This document shows, piece by piece, positions 17,476 to 27,470 of a stretch of DNA of 64,000 bases. Location of the stretch: NCBI GenBank assembly GCA_001298545.1, contig LJCX01000023.1, positions 372,001 through 436,000 on the forward strand, written 5' to 3'. Under the pieces are notes generated by a model. It was not told where the DNA came from and made no database searches. It saw only the letters and a list, made by a program, of their open reading frames with translations. Source of the DNA: Actinobacteria bacterium OV320. Its GTDB lineage: Bacteria; Actinomycetota; Actinomycetes; Streptomycetales; Streptomycetaceae. A program made the translations under genes and the position numbers. How positions within the stretch are numbered: position 1 is the first letter of the stretch; each line of letters opens with the position of its first letter.

Positions 17476-18111
17476 TCACCACATTGCGGGTGGTCCGTCA
17501 CGGTGGGTGACATCCTGGTGTGGTCCAAGGTCTCCCACCGGCCCCGGCAGCACCTCGTACCCCTGCATCAACTGCCGTACCAGCAGGGCGGCATGGGGGC
17601 GCGAAGGATCGTCGGCGAAGTGACGGATCTCGGCCGCGACCCACCCGTCCCAGAACTCCCGTTGTTCCTTCCCGTCCCGGGACCGTCCGCGCGCCCAGGC
17701 CTCCTCGGGTGGCATGTCCATCCACAGCAGACACGCCAGGAACGGGCGCAGGGCGCGGCGGCCGGCGCCGACCCCCTCGACCAGGACGACGGGGGCCGCC
17801 GGCAGCGGCCGCGGCGGGCCGAAGCGACGGGCACGCCAGTCGTAGGGGGCGTAGTGCGCGGTCTCGCCGCGGCCGAACGGCTCGACGACCTGGGTCAGCA
17901 GCCGTCCGGTCCAGGCGAACAGCTCGTCGTGGCTGGCGAGGTCGTCGAGACGCAGCACCGGCGCGCCCCCCAGCGCCTCGGCGAGCCTTCCGGCCAGGGT
18001 GGACTTCCCCGAGCCGGCGTGTCCGTCGACACCGATCAGCCGGACCGGCCCACAGGACGGCGGCAGACGGCGCAGGCGGGAGGCGAGCTGACGGAGGGCG
18101 AGCTGATGGAT
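17476..18111 (-). CDS. Uridine kinase-like P-loop NTPase, start codon unresolved
   Basis: The frame encodes LIGVDGHAGSGKSTLAGRLA, a clear Walker A, then VLRLDDLASHDELFAWTGRL, the APYDWRARRFG region and VVLVEGVGAGRRALRPFLA. This is a uridine/pantothenate-kinase-like NTPase of about 200 aa. In this frame there is no ATG, GTG or TTG between the upstream TAG (near 18162) and the GTG at 17958, which lies after Walker A. Candidates before Walker A are ATC at 18111 (used here) or CTG at 18075. Either a rare start is used, the 5' end is damaged, or there is a sequence error. Its function from the GTG alone would be lost. Confidence 0.6.
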   Translation of the reverse strand: MHQLALRQLASRLRRLPPSCGPVRLIGVDGHAGSGKSTLAGRLAEALGGAPVLRLDDLASHDELFAWTGRLLTQVVEPFGRGETAHYAPYDWRARRFGPPRPLPAAPVVLVEGVGAGRRALRPFLACLLWMDMPPEEAWARGRSRDGKEQREFWDGWVAAEIRHFADDPSRPHAALLVRQLMQGYEVLPGPVGDLGPHQDVTHRDGPPAMW

Positions 18112-18205
18112 GGCGGTTCCCGGGGCGAAGAGCGGGGTGGGGGCGTCGTACGGTGCCGAAGTCTACGGTCGCCCGCCCGCCCGCCCGCCCGCGCCGCCAG
18201 TGGCC

Positions 18206-18217
18206 CAGACCAATATT
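18206..18217. promoter_or_regulatory. Perfect 12-bp palindrome in a divergent promoter region
   Basis: ACCAATATTGGT is a perfect AT-centred palindrome in very GC-rich DNA. It sits between the uridine-kinase-like gene (leftward) and the C39 peptidase gene (start 18312), 95 bp before the latter. Possible operator; no regulator is identified. Confidence 0.35.
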
Positions 18218-18311
18218 GGTGGCGTGGCACGGGCGGAAGTGCTGGAAGGCGGGGCCCGCTCCGTCCATAGTTGGCGCACAGTCGCGCAGACACCCTGGGG
18301 GTCTTCCGCAC

Positions 18312-19712
18312 ATGAGCAGAGCCGAACAGCCGTCCCGCAGAACGGTCCTCGCCGCCGCGGTCGCCGCCGCGGTGGCAGGGGGCTCGGCCCCGGCCGCCAC
18401 GGCCGCCACCGCCGCCGACTCGGCGGACACCGCGACCGCCGAGTCGGCGGACACCGCGACCGCCGAATCGGCCCCGGTCCGGACCGTCGACTACCGCTCC
18501 TGGACCACGTACGCCGACTGGCGCGCCGGTACGGCCAAGGGCACCCGTGCCGTGGCGGGCCTCCGCCCGGGCGTGGCCGTCGGCGCCCCGCTCGGCACCG
18601 TCGACTACACCGACCCGCACACCAAGACCACGGCCACCTGGGAGTACGCGACCTGGACGTCCCCGGTCCAGAAGCTCGCCGTGCCCTCGACGGAGGTGAT
18701 CGCCTCCTGGAACGCGAGCACCCCGGCCGGCACCTGGCTCCAGGTCGAGCTGAAGGGCACGTACTCCGACGGCACGGACACCCCCTGGTACGTGATGGGC
18801 CGCTGGGCCTCCGGCGACCAGGACATCAAGCGCACCTCGGTCGACGACCAGACCGACGGCCGCAGCACCGTCTGGACCGACACCTTCGCGATCGACGACG
18901 CCTCCACCGGCCTGCGTCTCGCCTCCTGCCGCCTCCGTCTCACGCTGTACCGCCGCCCCGGCACCAAGCTCACCCCGACCGTGTGGCGGCTGGGCGCGAT
19001 GGGCTCCGACGTACCGGACCGCTTCACCGTCCCGGCCTCCGTGCCCGGCCTCGCGCAGGAGCTGGCCGTCCCGCGCTACTCGCAGGAGATCCACCTGGGC
19101 CAGTACCCCGAGTACGACAGCGGCGGCGAAGCCTGGTGCAGCCCCACCTCCTCGCAGATGATCGTCGAGTACTGGGGCGGCCGGCTCACCGCCGCGCAGC
19201 TGGCGTGGGTCGACCCGTCCTACGCCGACCCGCAGGTCTGCCACGCGGCCCGGCACACGTACGACCACCAGTACGCCGGCTGCGGCAACTGGCCGTTCAA
19301 CGCCGCCTACGCGGCGACCTTCAAGGATCTCCAGGGCGTGGTCACCCGGCTCGGCTCGCTCACCGACCTGGAGACGCTGATCGCGGCGGGGATCCCGGCC
19401 ATAACGTCCCAGTCCTTCCTCAAGGAGGAGCTCACGGGCGCGGGATACGGCACCTCGGGGCACCTGATGACCGTGGTCGGCTTCACGGCCGAGGGCGACG
19501 TGATCGCCAACGACCCGTTCTCGGCGGACGACACGGCGGTGCGGCGCGTGTACCGGCGGCGGGAGTTCGAGAACATCTGGCTCAGGACCAAGCGGTACAA
19601 CGCGAGCGGCAAGGTCGCGTCCGGCACCGGAGGCGTCTGCTACCTGTACTTCCCGGCGCGCCCCACGGCCCGCCAGTGCATGGCCCTCGCGGCGGTGGGG
19701 GTCCCCGTGTGA
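18312..19712 (+). CDS. Secreted C39-family peptidase-like protein
   Basis: 466-aa exported protein. The N-terminus has SRRTVLAAAVAAAVAGG, a twin-arginine-like signal, ending near AATAA. It is followed by a short repeat (two copies of ADTATAES) and a beta-rich region (about 60-240). The C-terminal peptidase C39-like domain (about 245-455) has GGEAWCSPTSSQMIVEYW with the candidate catalytic Cys and GYGTSGHLMTVVGFT with the candidate His, then a late Asp in DVIANDPFS. It probably cleaves peptides outside the cell; the substrate is unknown. The ATG at 18312 is chosen from the signal peptide. The repeated coding stretch is a possible slippage site. Confidence 0.83.
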   Translation: MSRAEQPSRRTVLAAAVAAAVAGGSAPAATAATAADSADTATAESADTATAESAPVRTVDYRSWTTYADWRAGTAKGTRAVAGLRPGVAVGAPLGTVDYTDPHTKTTATWEYATWTSPVQKLAVPSTEVIASWNASTPAGTWLQVELKGTYSDGTDTPWYVMGRWASGDQDIKRTSVDDQTDGRSTVWTDTFAIDDASTGLRLASCRLRLTLYRRPGTKLTPTVWRLGAMGSDVPDRFTVPASVPGLAQELAVPRYSQEIHLGQYPEYDSGGEAWCSPTSSQMIVEYWGGRLTAAQLAWVDPSYADPQVCHAARHTYDHQYAGCGNWPFNAAYAATFKDLQGVVTRLGSLTDLETLIAAGIPAITSQSFLKEELTGAGYGTSGHLMTVVGFTAEGDVIANDPFSADDTAVRRVYRRREFENIWLRTKRYNASGKVASGTGGVCYLYFPARPTARQCMALAAVGVPV

Positions 19713-19816
19713 GCAAGGTCTCCGCCGCAAAAGCCCCGGCGGGTGGCAAGGTGGACGGATCGGTGGGGGAGCCGGTGGGGGGGGAGCACCTGTCCGTCCG
19801 ACCTCAGCGAGACACC

Positions 19817-19957
19817 ATGACCGCACAGACAGCCACCGCCACCCGCACCCGCACCGGCGGCCCCGAGACCGACGGCCCGAAGGTCCTCGAGCACGTCATG
19901 GGCTGGGTCCTCGTCGCGGTCGTCGCGATGCTGGTCACCCAGCTCGGACTGCTGTGA
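19817..19957 (+). CDS. Small membrane protein (SCO1431-like), 46 aa
   Basis: The short frame starts MTAQTATATRTRTGGPETDG and ends with one hydrophobic helix (MGWVLVAVVAMLVTQLGLL). It matches my memory of the small SCO1431-type membrane proteins conserved in Streptomyces at this place. It follows the peptidase gene by 104 bp and precedes a TetR gene. Function unknown. Confidence 0.7.
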   Translation: MTAQTATATRTRTGGPETDGPKVLEHVMGWVLVAVVAMLVTQLGLL

Positions 19958-20031
19958 CGGGCGTGACCTGACGCACGGTTGACCTGACATACTGCGGATG
20001 TCCCGCCGACCGCCCGAGACCAGGGTCGAAA

Positions 20032-20691
20032 TTGAATATCAGTGATCAGCGCGAAGTTGCCCGTCCCCGGGCACGCGGCACCGAGCGCTCACTGGCGCGC
20101 CGCGCCGAACTCATCTCCATCGGGCGGAAGTTGTTCGCCGACACGTCCTACGACGCGCTCTCGATGGACGACATCGCCCGGCAGGCGCATGTCGCCAAAG
20201 GGCTGATCTACTACTACTTCCAGTCCAAGCGCGGCTACTACCTGGCGATCATCCAGGACTCCGTCGCCGATCTGGTCACCTTCGCGGCGAGCGGTCTCGA
20301 ACTGCCCCAGGTGGACCGGGTGCACCGCACCATCGACAGCTATCTGCGCTACGCCGAGCACAACACGGCCGCCTACCGCACGATCGTCAGCGGCGGCGTC
20401 GGCTTCGACACCGAGGTGCACGCCATCCGGGACGGGGTGCGCGCGGCGATCGTGGCGACCATCGCCGAGGGCGCGTACGGCACGAGCGACATCCCGGCCC
20501 TGCCCCGCATGGGCCTGCTCGCCTGGTTGTGCAGCGTCGAGGGCGCGACCCTTGAGTGGATCGCCCGCCCCGAACTCTCCCGCCAGATCATGGTCGACCT
20601 GTTGGTGAAGACCCTGGGCGGCTCCCTGCGCGCCATCGAGGAACTCGACCCCGCCTTCGCCGCGCCGAAGCCGGCCCGCCGCGAGGACTGA
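20032..20691 (+). CDS. TetR/AcrR family transcriptional regulator
   Basis: 219-aa regulator with an N-terminal TetR DNA-binding domain (about 20-75: RRAELISIGRKLFADTSYDA, then MDDIARQAHVAKGLIYYYF and QSKRGYYLAI). The C-terminal ligand domain has no informative motif. A TTG at 20032 is the only initiator in front of the helix-turn-helix, with no clear ribosome-binding site. No ATG or GTG exists in frame upstream. Its target is unclear: neighbours are a small membrane protein and a convergent chitinase. Confidence 0.86.
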   Translation: MNISDQREVARPRARGTERSLARRAELISIGRKLFADTSYDALSMDDIARQAHVAKGLIYYYFQSKRGYYLAIIQDSVADLVTFAASGLELPQVDRVHRTIDSYLRYAEHNTAAYRTIVSGGVGFDTEVHAIRDGVRAAIVATIAEGAYGTSDIPALPRMGLLAWLCSVEGATLEWIARPELSRQIMVDLLVKTLGGSLRAIEELDPAFAAPKPARRED

Positions 20692-20776
20692 CGCACGAGA
20701 CGCAGGCGCAAGACGCAGGCGGTAAACGCATGCGCGAGGCGCAGGCACGAGGCAGGCACGCGAGGCGGACGCACGG

Positions 20777-20804
20777 GGGGCGGAGGCTCGTGGTCCTCCG
20801 CCCC
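20777..20804. terminator. Bidirectional terminator hairpin between TetR and chitinase genes
   Basis: GGGGCGGAGG (20777-20786) pairs perfectly with CCTCCGCCCC (20795-20804) around an 8-base loop. It lies between convergent genes ending at 20691 and 20824. The preceding 80 bp are rich in imperfect GACGCAGGCG-like repeats. Confidence 0.75.
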
Positions 20805-20823
20805 AAGTGCCCCATGAGCCGGG

Positions 20824-22065
<1,242 letters not shown>

Positions 22066-22139
22066 CGGGTGTCTCCTCGCAGGGACAGGGAGGGGATCGC
22101 ACGCCGATTGGCATGAACGCGGGGAAGCGTTGGAGCGAA

Positions 22140-22183
22140 ACGGTAGGAGGACTAGACCACTTCGGTCAATGGTTCGGACCAAT
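22140..22183 (-). promoter_or_regulatory. Chitinase promoter with direct repeats and DasR (dre)-like site
   Basis: On the minus strand: ATTGGTCCGAACC (22183-22171), TTGACC as -35 (22169-22164), AGTGGTCTAGTCC (22161-22149), TACCGT as -10 (22145-22140), spacer 18 bp. The chitinase ATG is about 70 bp downstream. The 13-bp direct repeats and the GTGGTCTAG core match published Streptomyces chitinase promoters and DasR sites. Confidence 0.8.
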
Positions 22184-22296
22184 CGGCCGACGGTCCGTGC
22201 CGTCGTCCCTTCGGCGGTCCGCCCGTGCGGCGACGGTGTCCCGCGGGCATACTCACAGCGCGAAGCCGCTGGTCAGTCCGGGAGGAGGAAGCCGCC

Positions 22297-23472
22297 ATGC
22301 CCGACCGCGCGCCGTCCCCGGTGGACCGCTCCCTGCCCACGGCCGAGGCCCGGGAACTCATGGCGCTGGTGCGCGACATCGCCCGGCGCGAGATCGCCCC
22401 GGCCGCCGCCGAGGAGGAGGACGCCGGGCGCTTCCCGCGCGAGCTGTTCACCCTGCTGTCCGCATCGGGGCTGCTCGGTCTGCCGTACGACTCCGCGCAC
22501 GGCGGCGGTGACCAGCCCTACGAGGTGTACCTCCAGGTCGTCGAGGAGCTCGCCGCGGCCCGCCTCACCGTGGGGCTGGGCGTCAGCGTCCACACGCTGG
22601 CCTCCTATGCGCTCGCCGCCCACGGCACGGACGCGCAGCGGGCCGCGCACCTGCCGGCCATGCTCGGCGGCGGGCAGCTCGGCGCGTACTGCCTCTCCGA
22701 GCCGTCCTCCGGGTCGGACGCGGCCTCGCTGCGGACCAGAGCCGTGCGGGAGGGCGGCGGGGACTGGGTGATCACCGGCACCAAGGCCTGGATCACCCAC
22801 GCCGGGCTCGCCGACTTCTACACCGTCCTGGCCAGGACCGGCGGCGCGGGCGCGTCGGGGATCACCGCCTTCCTGGTGCCCGGCGACGCCGCGGGACTGA
22901 ACGTCGCGGCCCCCGAGCGCAAGATGGGGCTGAAGGGGTCGCCCACCGCCCAGGTGCACCTCGACGGGGTACGCATCCCCGACGCCCGGCGGATCGGCGA
23001 CGAGGGCCAGGGCTTCGCGATCGCCCTGGCGGCACTGGACTCGGGGCGGCTCGGCATCGCGGCCTGCGCGGTCGGCCTCGCCCAGGCGGCCCTCGACGAG
23101 GCCGTCGGCTGGGCGAGGCAGCGACGGCAGTTCGGGCACCCGATCGCCGACTTCCAGGGCCTGCGCTTCCTGCTCGCCGACATGGCCACCCGGATCGAGG
23201 CGGGCCGCGCGCTGTATCTCGCGGCCGCACGGCAGAGGGACGCCGGACGGCCGTTCGGCCGGCAGGCGGCCATGGCCAAACTCCACTGCACCGACGCGGC
23301 CATGCAGGTCACCATCGACGCCGTCCAGGTCCTCGGCGGGTACGGCTACACCGCCGACTTCCCCGTGGAGCGCTACCTGCGCGAGGCCAAGGTCCTGCAG
23401 ATCGTCGAGGGCACGAACCAGATCCAGCGGATGGTCATCGCCCGTCACCTACTGGGTCCGGAAACCCGCTGA
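22297..23472 (+). CDS. Acyl-CoA dehydrogenase
   Basis: 391-aa FAD-dependent enzyme of fatty or branched-chain acyl-CoA oxidation. The three domains are in order: N-terminal helices (about 10-125), middle beta domain with AYCLSEPSSGSDAASL and TGTKAWITHAG, and C-terminal helices with RRQFGHPIADFQGLRFLLAD, DAVQVLGGYGYTADFPVER and IVEGTNQIQRMVIAR. The Glu in VEGTNQIQR is the usual catalytic base. The ATG at 22297 follows GGAGGAGGAAG. It is divergent from the chitinase. Acyl specificity is not readable. Confidence 0.92.
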   Translation: MPDRAPSPVDRSLPTAEARELMALVRDIARREIAPAAAEEEDAGRFPRELFTLLSASGLLGLPYDSAHGGGDQPYEVYLQVVEELAAARLTVGLGVSVHTLASYALAAHGTDAQRAAHLPAMLGGGQLGAYCLSEPSSGSDAASLRTRAVREGGGDWVITGTKAWITHAGLADFYTVLARTGGAGASGITAFLVPGDAAGLNVAAPERKMGLKGSPTAQVHLDGVRIPDARRIGDEGQGFAIALAALDSGRLGIAACAVGLAQAALDEAVGWARQRRQFGHPIADFQGLRFLLADMATRIEAGRALYLAAARQRDAGRPFGRQAAMAKLHCTDAAMQVTIDAVQVLGGYGYTADFPVERYLREAKVLQIVEGTNQIQRMVIARHLLGPETR

Positions 23473-23701
23473 ACTGCCCCGGCCGCACCTGCGGGGCCGC
23501 CAGCCGTACCCACTCCGGGTCGTGGCGTCCCGGCAGCGTGCGGCCCCGATCGGCCCAGGTGCGCAGGAGGTCGCGGTAGATGGGCGGGTCCTGCGGGGGC
23601 GGCGGCGCCAGCGGAACCGATTCTGCCCGGACAGGTTCCGGACGCGCGGGGACGAAGAGCTGGCGGTGACGCCCGGGCGCGACTGACTGGGTGGGGGTCA
23701 T
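23435..23701 (-). CDS. Small conserved hypothetical protein (88 aa)
   Basis: The frame starts MTPTQSVAPGRHRQLF and contains DPPIYRDLLRTWADRGRTLP followed by GRHDPEWVRLAAPQ. I recall similar short proteins with the IYRxLLRxWADRGRTLPGRxDxEW pattern across Streptomyces, function unknown. It overlaps the 3' end of the acyl-CoA dehydrogenase gene by 38 bp in convergent orientation. No membrane segment is present. The ATG at 23701 is chosen; longer frames upstream have low-complexity sequence. Confidence 0.55.
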   Translation of the reverse strand: MTPTQSVAPGRHRQLFVPARPEPVRAESVPLAPPPPQDPPIYRDLLRTWADRGRTLPGRHDPEWVRLAAPQVRPGQFSGFPDPVGDGR

Positions 23702-24021
23702 ACCAGGGCAACGCGAAGCCACCGGACAGGTCACCGGCAGGCGATGTCGAGCGTGAGTTCGGGGAGTGCCCCCGGTTCCGGCGCGAAGCGTGACCGATCG
23801 GCCCGATGAAACCCGACGTTCCGTCAAATGCCTTACGGCACAACGAGATTGCCGCACACCCGCCGCACACCCGCCGCGCATCGCCCACCGGCCGGGGGCA
23901 CTTCGCCCGCGTCGGCCTCCCGGTCACTCGGACGCACTGATCCCGCACCACGGCGACCTGCCGGCCATGGTGCAGGGCAGCTAAGGGAGTCGAGCCGGTG
24001 AGGCGAGCGCGGAAGCGGCGT
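23702..24021. other. 320-bp interval without a recognisable gene
   Basis: It lies between two leftward genes. It has two tandem GCCGCACACCC units (23851-23872). No promoter, RNA or convincing ORF was seen. Confidence 0.4.
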
Positions 24022-24483
24022 TCAGGCGGCCAGGCGACGCATCGTCGGAACGCGCATCGGGCGCGAGCCCGGGCCGCCGACGTGCGAGAAGGGCTGGGTG
24101 CGCCAGTCCAGCCCCTGAGGGAGCGTCAACAGGAGTGCGGTGTCCTGCTCCTGGGGCTCCACGGACTCGTCCGCGGGCCGGGCCTCGGAGGCCCCCCGTC
24201 CCGTCCCGGCGCAGACCGTCAGCCCGAAGGGGTTCCACGGCGAGGCGCACAGCGCGTGCTCCGGCAGGACCTCCTCGTCCGCCAGCAGCGCGATGGGCTG
24301 CGCGCAGTCCGGGCAGATCACCCGGTACATCTCGAAGGTGTCGTACGCGTCGAAGTGATCGGCTTCGTCGACGTCGAAGCCGTCGGAGTAGTCCGCGTCG
24401 GGTTCGACGCCCTCCGGCTCGGGCTCGACGACGGACTGGAGCCGCTTGGGCGCGGTGCGACCAGGGCGCTTAAGACTCTGCAT
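24022..24483 (-). CDS. Conserved hypothetical protein with a CPDC motif
   Basis: 153 aa, acidic in the first half (SDGFDVDEADHFDAYDTFEM). It has one VICPDCAQPIALLADEE segment holding a Cys pair and a further Cys at about 90. That could be half a zinc ribbon, but a complete four-Cys site is not obvious. No signal peptide or helix. The start at 24483 follows GAGGGGGAGAATCCC. No function is assigned. It sits between the acyl-CoA dehydrogenase region and an Lrp regulator, divergent from the latter. Confidence 0.65.
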   Translation of the reverse strand: MQSLKRPGRTAPKRLQSVVEPEPEGVEPDADYSDGFDVDEADHFDAYDTFEMYRVICPDCAQPIALLADEEVLPEHALCASPWNPFGLTVCAGTGRGASEARPADESVEPQEQDTALLLTLPQGLDWRTQPFSHVGGPGSRPMRVPTMRRLAA

Positions 24484-24760
24484 GGGATTCTCCCCCTCGG
24501 GCTGGGCCGTGAAGGCACTGCGGCCTCGACCACAGCAAGCACTTCCCGCCCTGTCTCGGCGGTAATCACGAGGACATCACGAAGAGTTGAGGAGCGCTGT
24601 GGCATTCGTCACATGCCGCTTGCAGGTGCCTCGTGCTTCGGTCGAGCCCCCGAACGACCCGCATCCGGCAGCCGTCGACTTCCGGCCACATCACAAACCG
24701 GCTATGACCTGGACTGCATAGGTATACGCGGAGATCACACGCACGGTAAGTTCTTGCGTC

Positions 24761-25201
24761 ATGGAGGAGCTGGACCGACAAATCGTGCAGCTGCTCGTCA
24801 AGGACGGGCGGATGAGTTACACCGATCTGGGCAAGGCCACGGGCCTGTCCACCTCGGCCGTGCACCAAAGGGTGCGTCGGCTGGAACAGCGTGGCGTCAT
24901 CCGCGGATACGCGGCCGTGGTCGACTCCGAGGCCATCGGGCTGCCCCTGACCGCCTTCATCTCGGTGAAACCGTTCGACCCCAGCGCCCCCGACGACATC
25001 GCCGAGCGGCTGGCCGGCGTACCGGAGATCGAGGCCTGCCACAGCGTGGCCGGTGACGAGAACTACATCCTCAAGGTGCGCGTGGCCACCCCGCACGAGC
25101 TGGAGGAGCTGCTCGGGCGGCTCCGGGCGCTCGCCGGCGTGTCGACGCGCACGACGGTCGTGCTGTCCACCCCGTACGAGGCCCGGCCACCCCGCATCTG
25201 A
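24761..25201 (+). CDS. Lrp/AsnC family transcriptional regulator
   Basis: 146-aa feast/famine regulator. The N-terminal helix-turn-helix (MEELDRQIVQLLVKDGRMSY, then LGKATGLSTSAVHQRVRRLE) is followed by the RAM ligand domain (about 65-140, EACHSVAGDENYILKVRVAT). It probably binds an amino acid and assembles into octamers. An amidohydrolase gene follows 67 bp downstream on the same strand and may be a target or operon partner. Confidence 0.9.
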   Translation: MEELDRQIVQLLVKDGRMSYTDLGKATGLSTSAVHQRVRRLEQRGVIRGYAAVVDSEAIGLPLTAFISVKPFDPSAPDDIAERLAGVPEIEACHSVAGDENYILKVRVATPHELEELLGRLRALAGVSTRTTVVLSTPYEARPPRI

Positions 25202-25268
25202 GCGGATCCGAAGGGATCCGAGGGGTCCCCGTGCCGAGCGGCCGAGGCGAGGCGCGAGACTGTTCCCC

Positions 25269-26885
25269 ATGAGTGAGCGCACCGCCGAGCCGAAGACCGT
25301 CCTGCTCCGCCGAGGAGAGGTACACAGCCCCGCCGATCCGTTCGCGACCGCGATGGTCGTCGAACGCGGCCAGGTCGCCTGGGTCGGCTCCGAAGGCGCC
25401 GCCGACGCCTTCGCGGACGGCGTCGACGAGGTGGTCGACCTGGACGGCGCCCTGGTCACCCCGGCCTTCACCGACGCCCATGTGCACACCACGTCCACCG
25501 GCCTCGCGCTCACCGGTCTCGACCTCTCCACCGCCCCCTCCCTGGCGGCCGCCCTCGCCCTCGTACGGGCCTTCGCGGTGGCCCGTCCACAGGACAAGGT
25601 GCTGCTCGGGCACGGTTGGGACGCCTCCCGCTGGCCGGAGGGCCGCCCGCCAGGACGCGAGGAACTGGACGAGGCGACCGGCGGCCGACCGCTCTACCTC
25701 AGCCGGATCGACGTCCACTCCGCCGTGGTCACCACCGCCCTGCTGGAACTGGCACCCGGGGCCCGCACCGAGCCGGGCTTCGCGGACCGCGCGCCCCTCA
25801 CCCGGGACGCCCACCACGCCGTCCGCGCCGCCGCGTTCGCAGCCGTGACGCCCACGCAGCGCGCCGAGGCCCAGCGGGCCGCCCTCGCGCACGCCGCCTC
25901 CCTCGGTATCGGCTCGGTCCACGAGTGCGCGGGACCCGAGATCTCCTCCGAGGACGACTTCACGGACCTGCTGCGGCTCGCCGCCGAGGAGCCAGGCCCC
26001 CGGGTCGTCGGCTACTGGGCCGAGCGGGACGTCGACAAGGCCCGGCGGCTGGGCGCGCTCGGCGCCGCCGGAGACCTGTTCGTCGACGGCGCCCTCGGCT
26101 CCCACACCGCCTGTCTGCACGCCGCCTACACGGACGCCGACCACACCGGCACCGGCTACCTGGACGCCGCCGACGTCGCCGCGCACGTGACGGACTGCAC
26201 CGAGGCCGGCCTCCAGGCGGGCTTCCACGCCATCGGCGACGCCGCCGTGACCGCCGTCGTCGAGGGTGTGCGCGCCGCCGCGGAGAAGGTCGGCCTCGCC
26301 CGGATCCGCGCCGCCCGCCACCGCATCGAGCACGCCGAGATGCTCACGCCCGAGACGATCGCCGCCTTCGCCGAACTCGGCCTCACCGCCTCCGTCCAGC
26401 CCGCCTTCGACGCCCTGTGGGGCGGCGATGAGGGCATGTACGCCCAGCGGCTGGGCGTCGAGCGGGCGCGCACTTTGAACCCCTTCGCGGCCCTGCTGCG
26501 CGCGGGTGTCCCCCTCGCCTTCGGCTCGGACAGCCCGGTCACCCCCCTCGATCCCTGGGGCACGGTCCGCGCCGCCGCCTTCCACCCCACTCCCGGGCAC
26601 CGGGTGTCGGCTCGCGCCGCGTTCACGGCCCACACGCGCGGCGGCTGGCGCGCGATCGGCCGGGACGACGCGGGCGTCCTGGTCCCGGGCGCACCCGCCG
26701 ACTACGCGGTCTGGCGCACCGAGGAACTGGTCGTCCAGGCCCCCGACGACCGGGTCGCCCGCTGGTCCACCGACCCCCGCTCCGGCACCCCCGGCCTGCC
26801 GGACCTGACCCCCGGGACCGAACTCCCGGTGTGCCTGCGTACGGTGGTGGGCGGCCGGACCGTGTTCCTGCGGCCGAGCGAGTGA
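25269..26885 (+). CDS. YtcJ/AepA-like metal-dependent amidohydrolase
   Basis: 538-aa amidohydrolase-superfamily enzyme with the N-terminal metal motif TPAFTDAHVHTTSTG, the YtcJ-type segment GHGWDASRWPEGRPPGREEL, FHAIGDAAVTAVVEG, ARHRIEHAEMLTPETI and AFGSDSPVTPLDPWG. All expected metal-binding His/Asp residues appear present. Such proteins hydrolyse amide or imine bonds; the substrate is unknown and the exoenzyme-regulatory name is historical. The start ATG at 25269 has no strong Shine-Dalgarno; a GTG-rich extension upstream was rejected. Confidence 0.88.
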   Translation: MSERTAEPKTVLLRRGEVHSPADPFATAMVVERGQVAWVGSEGAADAFADGVDEVVDLDGALVTPAFTDAHVHTTSTGLALTGLDLSTAPSLAAALALVRAFAVARPQDKVLLGHGWDASRWPEGRPPGREELDEATGGRPLYLSRIDVHSAVVTTALLELAPGARTEPGFADRAPLTRDAHHAVRAAAFAAVTPTQRAEAQRAALAHAASLGIGSVHECAGPEISSEDDFTDLLRLAAEEPGPRVVGYWAERDVDKARRLGALGAAGDLFVDGALGSHTACLHAAYTDADHTGTGYLDAADVAAHVTDCTEAGLQAGFHAIGDAAVTAVVEGVRAAAEKVGLARIRAARHRIEHAEMLTPETIAAFAELGLTASVQPAFDALWGGDEGMYAQRLGVERARTLNPFAALLRAGVPLAFGSDSPVTPLDPWGTVRAAAFHPTPGHRVSARAAFTAHTRGGWRAIGRDDAGVLVPGAPADYAVWRTEELVVQAPDDRVARWSTDPRSGTPGLPDLTPGTELPVCLRTVVGGRTVFLRPSE

Positions 26886-27470
26886 TCTCCCGGGCCGGCC
26901 CGGGGAAGATCACCCGTCCGCCTGTCGACATACGCCCGGTGTCTTCTCCGCGCTGACCTGGGCATTGACGGAAGATCCGCAGGTCAAGCCGCTGTTGACA
27001 GCCGATGGCGGGGGGCCGGTAGGTTCGGCGGAGTCCACCATCGGACGCCCCGCCCCGGGGAACGCCCGCGCACTCGCCGCGGCGCCGCTGGGTCAGGGAC
27101 GGTGAGCCGTACCGGCGCACCGCCACTGGCAGCCAGGCTCAGCGCCCGCGCCGCAGCGAGGGAACGTTCCGGCCGGTCGGGGAGGTGTGACCCGGATGGG
27201 GCCCGGGCGCTCAGTAGACAACGGCTTTCGGTCGACCCGCAGCCAGCGGGTCCCGGGCCGGCCCGAAGAGCGCCGGGCCCCCATCCGCAGCAGGCCCGTT
27301 CCCACCCCGCTCGCGCTCACCCCTACGGGGCAGGTGCGCACATACAAGCCCAAAGGTACGTTCTTACCCCGCTCTCGCGGGTTCGACACCACCGTACGTA
27401 CGTCCTGTCACGTCACCGCAGGCGGCGGCCACTATGGTGGTCCTCTGCGTACGGACTTGAAGGGGCAGTA
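26886..27470. other. 585-bp interval upstream of ppm1
   Basis: It has a candidate housekeeping promoter (26995-27025). A 94-codon frame at 27187-27471 has no similarity or ribosome-binding site and was not accepted. The length suggests a long leader or a second promoter near 27440 (TATGGT at 27433-27438). Confidence 0.4.
26995..27025 (+). promoter_or_regulatory. Candidate sigma-70-type promoter
   Basis: TTGACA (26995-27000) and TAGGTT (27020-27025) with a 19-bp spacer. It would transcribe toward ppm1 with a leader of about 440 bases. Spacer is long, so confidence is low. Confidence 0.35.

Noticed and set aside
17337..17528. 63-codon minus-strand frame over the hairpin region
   Set aside because: It covers the terminator-like hairpin and the 3' end of the uridine-kinase-like gene, with no similarity.
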